A stretch of DNA of 64,000 nt from Tersicoccus sp. Bi-70 (GTDB lineage Bacteria > Actinomycetota > Actinomycetes > Actinomycetales > Micrococcaceae), in the NCBI RefSeq assembly GCF_001968825.1, contig NZ_MIEU01000002.1:703553-767552 (forward strand), given 5' to 3'. This document shows positions 59,015 to 64,000 of this stretch, in pieces (position 1 is the stretch's first letter; each line of letters begins with the position of its first letter). The notes below the pieces were generated by a model that was given only the letters and a program-made list of their open reading frames with translations, did not search any database and was not told where the DNA came from. The translations under genes and the position numbers were made by a program.

Positions 59015-60349
59015 ATGAACGACTACATCAGCGGCATCCACCACCACGGAGCCCATCAGGGTGAGTACGTCACCCACCACGACCACCCCGTCACCATCGA
59101 CGCCGTCCACGGCGCCCGCATCCTCGACTCCCGCGGCTACCCGACCGTCCGCGTGTCCCTCGAGCTCGACGACGGCCGCACCGTCACCGGGGACGCCCCC
59201 GCGGGCGCATCCACCGGCGCCCACGAAGCCGTCGAGCTCCGCGACGGCGGATCCGCGTTCGGCGGCCGCGACGTCACCCAGGCGCTCCACCTGATCGACA
59301 CCGACATCTCAGGGCTCCTCACCGGCCGGTCGTGGTCGGCGATCGGGCAGATCGACGCCGCCCTTGCCAAACTCGACGGCACCACCGGGTACCGCCGGCT
59401 CGGCGCGAACAGCGTTGTCGCCACCTCGATCGCCGCATCCAGGGCCCTCGCCCATGCCGCGGACCTCCCGCTCTGGCAGTGGATCGCTGAGATCACCGGC
59501 TCGACGCCGCGGATGCCGGTCCCGCACTTCAACGTCCTCAACGGCGGCGCGCACGCAGCGAACGAGCTGGACTTCCAGGAGTTCATGATCGCTCCCGTCA
59601 ACGCAGGCTCGATGGCAGACGCCGTCCGAATCGGCGCAGACGTGTACCACGCTCTCGCGGCGCTGGTTCGGGACCGGTTCGGCAGCCTCGGCCTCGGCGA
59701 CGAGGGCGGTTTCGCACCGTCGATCGCTGCGCCCGAGGAAGCGCTCGACCTGCTCGTCGACGCGATCCGTACCGCCGGCTACGAGCCGGGCGTCGATCAG
59801 GTGGCGATCGCGCTCGATCCGGCCGCGAACGAGTTCTCCCAGGGCGACGGCTCCTACCGGGTGCTCAACGACAGCCTCGACCGGGACGGGCTGGTCGACT
59901 ACTACCGGCACCTCATCGACACGTATCCGATCCGGAGCATCGAAGACGGGTTCGCGGAAGACGACCATGAGGGGTTCCGCCGCATGCAAGCGGCGCTCGG
60001 CGACCGGATCCAGATCGTCGGCGACGACCTCTACGTCACCGACCCACAGCGGATCCGCGACGGCGGCGAGCAGCAGCTGACGAACGCGGCACTGATCAAG
60101 CCGAACCAGATCGGGACCGTCTCCCAGACCCTCGGCGCGATCGCCACCGCCAAGAGCATCGGGATGGCCAGCATGGTCTCCCACCGTTCTGGGGAGACCA
60201 CGGACACGTTCATCGCGGACCTCGTTGTCGGGACCGGCACCGGGCAGATCAAGTCCGGCGCACCCGGCCGCGGGGAACGCGTCGCGAAGTACAACCGGCT
60301 CACCGAGATCGCCGAGCAGCACCCGGAGCTGCCCTACGGACTGATCTGA
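59015..60349 (+). CDS. eno: Enolase (second copy type, fluoride island)
   Basis: A 444-residue enolase with a His-rich N-terminal extension of about 25 residues (GIHHHGAHQGEYVTHHDH) not found in usual enolases. Core motifs: ARILDSRGYPTVRV, GASTGAHEAVELRDGG, DEGGFAPSI (catalytic Glu region), ALIKPNQIGTVSQTL and MVSHRSGETTDTFIADL. Enolase is the classic target of fluoride-phosphate inhibition. It lies 142 bp after ppa with a GAAGGAG site and a structured gap between. A housekeeping eno should exist elsewhere. It overlaps the convergent LysR gene by 16 bp. Confidence 0.93.
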   Translation: MNDYISGIHHHGAHQGEYVTHHDHPVTIDAVHGARILDSRGYPTVRVSLELDDGRTVTGDAPAGASTGAHEAVELRDGGSAFGGRDVTQALHLIDTDISGLLTGRSWSAIGQIDAALAKLDGTTGYRRLGANSVVATSIAASRALAHAADLPLWQWIAEITGSTPRMPVPHFNVLNGGAHAANELDFQEFMIAPVNAGSMADAVRIGADVYHALAALVRDRFGSLGLGDEGGFAPSIAAPEEALDLLVDAIRTAGYEPGVDQVAIALDPAANEFSQGDGSYRVLNDSLDRDGLVDYYRHLIDTYPIRSIEDGFAEDDHEGFRRMQAALGDRIQIVGDDLYVTDPQRIRDGGEQQLTNAALIKPNQIGTVSQTLGAIATAKSIGMASMVSHRSGETTDTFIADLVVGTGTGQIKSGAPGRGERVAKYNRLTEIAEQHPELPYGLI

Positions 60350-61260
60350 CCACCGGTACTCGAGCTGCGAGCAGTGTCCAGGAACGCCGTCACAGCGGGC
60401 CCCGGGCGGCCTGACCAGATCGCTCGCAGCGGCCGGATCAGTGGCGGGCCGAGCAGTAGCGCCCGGACGAGGGCACCGTCTTCGAGGTCAGTGTCGACGG
60501 TGCGGAGACTCATCACCGCGGGCGCGATGCCCGCTCGAGCGTTGGCGCGGATGATGCCAGTCGTTTCCAGCACTGCAGCCGGCGGGACCAGGGTCAGACC
60601 CGCGTCGTCGAGCCACGCTTCGACCGTGGAGCGGGTGCCGGACCCTTCCTCACGGAGCAGCAGGGGCGTCTCCGCGAGGTCATCCGAGGTGATGGCCGAA
60701 GCGCTTGCCCAAGGATGGTGCGGGGCGACGACGACCACGAGTTCGTCCTCATCGACCACCAGCGATGAGAGGCCAATCGGCGCAGCAGGAGTCTCCGTGA
60801 ACCCGACGTCGGCAGCGCCGGAACGGACGAGGTCGGTCACGTCGGCGGAGTTCCCCGCGATCAAACGCACCGACGCATCCGGCGTGGCAGCACGGTGGGT
60901 GAGCAGCCATCCGGGCAGCAGGAGTTCGGCGATCGTCTGCGACGCTGCGATCACGAGGGATCCCGCCGGTTCCCGCAGCGCGGCGACGCCTGCTTCAAGC
61001 CGCCGGGAGGCCTCCAACACCGGGACGGCGAGACCGAGCACCACCCGGCCGGCGTCGGTCAGCGCGGTCCCGGATGCCGTCCGGTGCGCCAGCGGCTGAC
61101 CGGTCGCCTGCTCCGCGGCACGCAAGCGCGCAGACACCGCCTGCTGTGTCACCCCCAACACCTCGGCCGCGCGGGTCAACGACCCGGTCTCCGCGACGCG
61201 GACGAGGACCTCGAGGGTGTCGAGGTCCAGGATCCGGTCCGTCAACCGCCGCAGTGCCAC
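60334..61260 (-). CDS. LysR-family regulator
   Basis: A 308-residue LysR regulator. The helix-turn-helix LDTLEVLVRVAETGSLTRAAEVLGVTQQAVSARLRAAEQATGQPL lies near residues 13-57, followed by the co-inducer domain. The GTG at 61260 gives the normal family length; the open frame extends 24 residues further. It is divergent from the TDT transporter with a 70-bp gap and most likely controls it. In that gap TGTGCCC and GGGCACA form a spaced inverted repeat. Confidence 0.9.
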   Translation of the reverse strand: MALRRLTDRILDLDTLEVLVRVAETGSLTRAAEVLGVTQQAVSARLRAAEQATGQPLAHRTASGTALTDAGRVVLGLAVPVLEASRRLEAGVAALREPAGSLVIAASQTIAELLLPGWLLTHRAATPDASVRLIAGNSADVTDLVRSGAADVGFTETPAAPIGLSSLVVDEDELVVVVAPHHPWASASAITSDDLAETPLLLREEGSGTRSTVEAWLDDAGLTLVPPAAVLETTGIIRANARAGIAPAVMSLRTVDTDLEDGALVRALLLGPPLIRPLRAIWSGRPGPAVTAFLDTARSSSTGGQISP

Positions 61261-61330
61261 AAGCAACCATTGTGCCCTGCCAACGAGTCCGCCGTTCCCG
61301 AACCACGGGGCACACGCGCACGATGGGTGC

Positions 61331-62488
61331 ATGTCCGCTCACCTCGCCCACGCACCCGCAGCCTCTGAGCACGGTGTGCGCGACCGGCGGCTGTTCCGGG
61401 AGCTGGAGCGGCCCGGCCTGATCGTGTCGAACCTGACCCCGAACTGGTTCGCGTCGATCATGGGGACCGGGATCGTCGCCGTCGCGGCCGCGTCGTTACC
61501 GCTGCAGTTCCCCGGTCTGCGCACGGCGGCGACGGTCGTCTGGGCGATCGCGGCGGTCCTGCTCGTCGCCCTCACCATCGCGACGGTCCTGCACTGGGTC
61601 CGCTACCGGAGCACCGCAGCGAAGCACCACCTCAACCCGGTGATTTCCCACTTCTACGGCGCACCGCCCATGGCGTTCCTCACCGTCGGCGCCGGCACGA
61701 TCCTCCTCGGCAAGGACTGGATCGGCCTCCCCGCCGCCGTCACCGTCGACTGGGTCCTATGGACCATCGGCACCATCGGCGGCCTGCTCACCGCGGTCCT
61801 GGTGCCGTACCTGGCGTTCACCCGCCACGAGAACACGCCCGAATCCGCGTTCGGCGGCTGGCTGATGCCGATCGTCCCGCCGATGGTGTCCGCCTCGACC
61901 GGTGCGCTCCTCCTGCCGTATGCCCCCGCCGGGCAGGCACGGGAGACCCTGCTGTGGTCCTGCTACGGCTTCTTCGGCCTCAGCCTCATCACGTCCCTGG
62001 TCGTCATTACGCTGATCTGGAACCGTCTCGCGCAACACAAGGTCGGTGCCGCCGGTATGGTGCCGACCCTGTGGATCGTCCTCGGACCGGTCGGACAGTC
62101 CATCACCGCGGTAAACCTCCTCGCATCGAACGCCCCCGCCGTCGTCGACGCGTCGACCGCCCACGCACTGCTGGTCGTGGCGCTGGTGTACGGGTTCGCG
62201 ATGCTCGGCTTCGCGCTGCTGTGGACCGTCATCGCCCTCGCCATCACCATCCGCACCGCCCGCGAACACCTGCCGTTCAGCCTGACCTGGTGGTCATTCA
62301 CGTTCCCCGTCGGCACCTGCGTCACCGGCCTGAACGGCCTGGCCCTGCACTCCGGACTCACCGTCGTCGCCGTCCTCGCAGTCGTCTACTACGTGGGCCT
62401 CGTCGCCGCGTGGATCACCGTTGCCGTCCGCACCTTCCACGGCTCCGTCATCCGCGGCACACTCCTCGCACCACCACAGCCGGCATGA
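61331..62488 (+). CDS. TDT-family transporter (TehA/SLAC1-like)
   Basis: A 385-residue membrane protein with ten hydrophobic segments. NLTPNWFASIMGTGIVAVAAASLP is the family's first helix, and LPFSLTWWSFTFPVGTCVTGLNGLAL the ninth. The TDT family includes TehA, sulfite pump SSU1 and the SLAC1 anion channel; substrates are small anions. In a fluoride island an anion route is suggestive, but sulfite or dicarboxylate export is equally possible. Its stop overlaps the next gene (ATGA). Confidence 0.88.
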   Translation: MSAHLAHAPAASEHGVRDRRLFRELERPGLIVSNLTPNWFASIMGTGIVAVAAASLPLQFPGLRTAATVVWAIAAVLLVALTIATVLHWVRYRSTAAKHHLNPVISHFYGAPPMAFLTVGAGTILLGKDWIGLPAAVTVDWVLWTIGTIGGLLTAVLVPYLAFTRHENTPESAFGGWLMPIVPPMVSASTGALLLPYAPAGQARETLLWSCYGFFGLSLITSLVVITLIWNRLAQHKVGAAGMVPTLWIVLGPVGQSITAVNLLASNAPAVVDASTAHALLVVALVYGFAMLGFALLWTVIALAITIRTAREHLPFSLTWWSFTFPVGTCVTGLNGLALHSGLTVVAVLAVVYYVGLVAAWITVAVRTFHGSVIRGTLLAPPQPA

Positions 62489-63069
62489 GCACCCCCGACG
62501 AACTCGCGGACGAGGTCGCGGACGTTCGATCCCTGAACGCCCTCGCCGAGGCATGGCGCACCGCACCCGACGGTTCACGGCGGTTCGTCCCGAACTTCGA
62601 CCCGAGATCCGGCGGCACATCCAGCCGCGTCCTGGTCCTCATGCAGTCGCCCGGCCCCCAGACGATCGCCGCAGCGCACACGGCGATCTGCAGCGAGGAC
62701 AACCCGGGCCCGACCGCGGCCGCGTTCCGCGCAGCCCGCATCGAGTCCGGACTCGCACGCAACGACTACCTCCGCTGGAACCTCATCCCGTGGGAGATTC
62801 TCGGCCGCGTCCGACCTGTGGACATCGACGAGGGGCGACACGCCCTCGAAACTCTGCTCAAGGTGCTCCCCGTGCTCGATGCCATCGTCACGTACGGTAC
62901 CGCCGCCCTCGACGGAGTCATGCGGCACCTCACCTTGGACGAGCACCCCCGACTCGTACCCGTCATCGCGGCACCACACCCCTCTCCGGCCAACGGCCGC
63001 CATCGCGCGGAACAACAACGACGTTCCGTCCAAGCGCTCCGGCTCGCGGCGCTGACTCACCGGCTGTAG
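62485..63069 (+). CDS. Uracil-DNA-glycosylase-like protein
   Basis: A 194-residue protein with the layout of the uracil-DNA glycosylase superfamily: VLVLMQSPGPQ at strand 1, NPGPTAAAFRAAR, RNDYLRWNLIPW, and the C-terminal PVIAAPHPSPANGRHR, the His-containing active-site loop. It differs from canonical Ung, so the base specificity is unknown. It is translationally coupled to the TDT gene by ATGA. Confidence 0.72.
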   Translation: MSTPDELADEVADVRSLNALAEAWRTAPDGSRRFVPNFDPRSGGTSSRVLVLMQSPGPQTIAAAHTAICSEDNPGPTAAAFRAARIESGLARNDYLRWNLIPWEILGRVRPVDIDEGRHALETLLKVLPVLDAIVTYGTAALDGVMRHLTLDEHPRLVPVIAAPHPSPANGRHRAEQQRRSVQALRLAALTHRL

Positions 63070-63209
63070 CAAATACGAACGATTCCGCTACAACTATCCG
63101 TACCGAAGCCCCGCCAGGGTGCGAGGCGGCGTGTCATGTAACGGAACCCAGTCCCGGAATCTACGTGCCACCACTACCCCTCCGGATCGAGTTTCGCTAC
63201 GTTCTCTTC

Positions 63210-63812
63210 ATGGGCCACCTCCTCGGGTACGCGCGCGTGTCCACTACTGACCAGGACGCGGCGCTGCAGATCGACGCGCTCAACGCCGCCGGCTGCTACC
63301 GCGTGTTCGTCGACACCATGTCCGGGTCGCTCCAACACCGGCCCGAGCTGGACAAGCTCCTCGACCAGCTCCGCCCCGGCGACACTCTCGTCGTCTGGCG
63401 ACTCGACCGGCTCGGCCGGTCCATCCGGCACCTCATCGATCAGCTGCACGCTCTCGCCGAGCGCGGGGTCGGGTTCCGGTCGCTGCAGGAGACCATCGAC
63501 ACCACCTCACCCGGCGGCCGGCTCGTGTTCCACGTCTTCGCCGCTCTGGCGGAGTTCGAGCGGGACCTCATCAAGGAACGCACCAACGCCGGCCTCGCCG
63601 CCGCCCGAGCCCGCGGCCGGACCGGCGGCCGACCGTCTCGCCTCTCCGCGGACCAGGTGCGCACCGCGCGCCGGCTGTACGAGCAGCAGGACATGACCGT
63701 CGCGCAGATCGGTGACGTGCTCGGCGTCAGCCGCACCACCATCTACCGTGCACTCGCGAAGCACGCCGAGCCCGTCGTGGCGCGACGAACCAAGCCTTCC
63801 CCAACGATGTAG
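63210..63812 (+). CDS. Serine recombinase (resolvase family), second copy
   Basis: A 200-residue resolvase. HLLGYARVSTTDQDAALQ (catalytic Ser), DTMSGSLQHRPELDKLLDQL, VVWRLDRLGRSIRHLIDQL, HVFAALAEFERDLIKERTNAGL and the C-terminal helix-turn-helix VAQIGDVLGVSRTTIYRAL are clear. It is a Tn3-type resolvase and differs from the one at 49061. The 140-bp gap upstream is AT-richer (AAATACGAACGATTCCG) and may hold its res site. The ATG at 63210 fits the family length. Confidence 0.92.
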   Translation: MGHLLGYARVSTTDQDAALQIDALNAAGCYRVFVDTMSGSLQHRPELDKLLDQLRPGDTLVVWRLDRLGRSIRHLIDQLHALAERGVGFRSLQETIDTTSPGGRLVFHVFAALAEFERDLIKERTNAGLAAARARGRTGGRPSRLSADQVRTARRLYEQQDMTVAQIGDVLGVSRTTIYRALAKHAEPVVARRTKPSPTM

Positions 63813-63848
63813 CTACCCATGGACGCAAGCGAGCGGTGGGGCATCCTT

Positions 63849-64000
63849 TGAATCGCCCCGGTTCTCGTGGAGGGTCTGAATCCCCGGAAGGATGATGATC
63901 ATGCCAGCACCGAGGAAGTATCCGCCGGAGCTTCGTGAGCGTGCGATGCGGCTTGTTGCCGAGGCCAGGAAGGAGAGTCCGGAGTTGTCGTTGAACGCGG
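63849..64000 (+). mobile_element. Left end of an IS3-family insertion sequence (runs off the right edge)
   Basis: TGAATCGCCCCGG (63849-63861) resembles the terminal inverted repeat of actinobacterial IS3 elements and lies 40 bp before the transposase start. The right end is outside the window, so completeness cannot be judged. Confidence 0.7.
63901..64000 (+). CDS. IS3-family transposase OrfA, N-terminal fragment
   Basis: The first 33 residues, MPAPRKYPPELRERAMRLVA and on, are the start of the helix-turn-helix OrfA of IS3-family elements, which acts with OrfB made by frameshifting. A GGAAGG site precedes the ATG. It is cut by the window edge. Confidence 0.88.
   Translation, partial: MPAPRKYPPELRERAMRLVAEARKESPELSLNA

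Noticed and set aside
1..64000. tRNA, rRNA and CRISPR arrays
   Set aside because: I saw no cloverleaf-like tRNA ends, rRNA segments or regularly spaced repeats. The short 13-base repeats at 41234 are too few and contiguous to be CRISPR.

Overview
The window is high-GC DNA from an actinobacterium, most likely of the order Micrococcales. The evidence is the cytochrome bc1/aa3 block (qcrB-qcrA-dihaem qcrC-ctaE) next to trpD, frequent GTG starts, 1-4 bp start/stop overlaps, an Lsr2 protein and Actinobacteria-type small families. I cannot name the genus from sequence alone.

Bases 1-41,000 look chromosomal. They run as follows: respiratory complex III/IV genes and trpD (1-4.6 kb); dispersed housekeeping and accessory enzymes with local TetR and XRE regulators (4.6-17 kb); two tandem secreted phosphoesterases (17.3-20.9 kb); a MOSC protein and a small cation-efflux-like protein (21-22.5 kb); an L-arabinose operon (araD, kinase, LacI regulator, araA) with two identical LacI-type operators (22.5-27.7 kb); tryptophan 2,3-dioxygenase; and a roughly 10 kb catabolic cluster (28.7-38.6 kb). 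That cluster holds two serine esterases, two MFS permeases, a lactonase-like hydrolase, a carboxymuconolactone-decarboxylase-like protein, a hydroxyisobutyrate-type dehydrogenase, two SDRs and a GntR/FCD regulator whose probable operator recurs at its key promoters. A secreted tannase/feruloyl-esterase-like enzyme closes the block.

From about 41.1 kb to the right edge the DNA is accessory. First come plasmid-type genes: a ParA remnant that has lost its P-loop, a ribbon-helix-helix partner, Lsr2, SRAP and several orphan small proteins. A set of secreted proteins follows, one of them split by an in-frame TGA. A serine recombinase opens an arsenic-resistance module (two arsC, a Cys-rich flavoprotein, arsB, an NADH-oxidase-like flavoprotein, divergent arsR with two operators). 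Imperfect direct repeats bracket the arsenic module.

The next module (56.1-60.3 kb) is the most striking. A fluoride-riboswitch-like leader sits directly upstream of a tightly overlapping operon: universal stress protein, phosphoglycerate mutase, two FluC/CrcB fluoride channels and pyrophosphatase, followed by enolase. Fluoride exporters are thus packaged with spare copies of fluoride-sensitive enzymes. The leader can fold either into the fluoride pseudoknot or into a 12-bp helix that buries the ribosome binding site of the first gene. A LysR/TDT-transporter/uracil-DNA-glycosylase-like group, a second serine recombinase and the left end of an IS3-type element complete the window.
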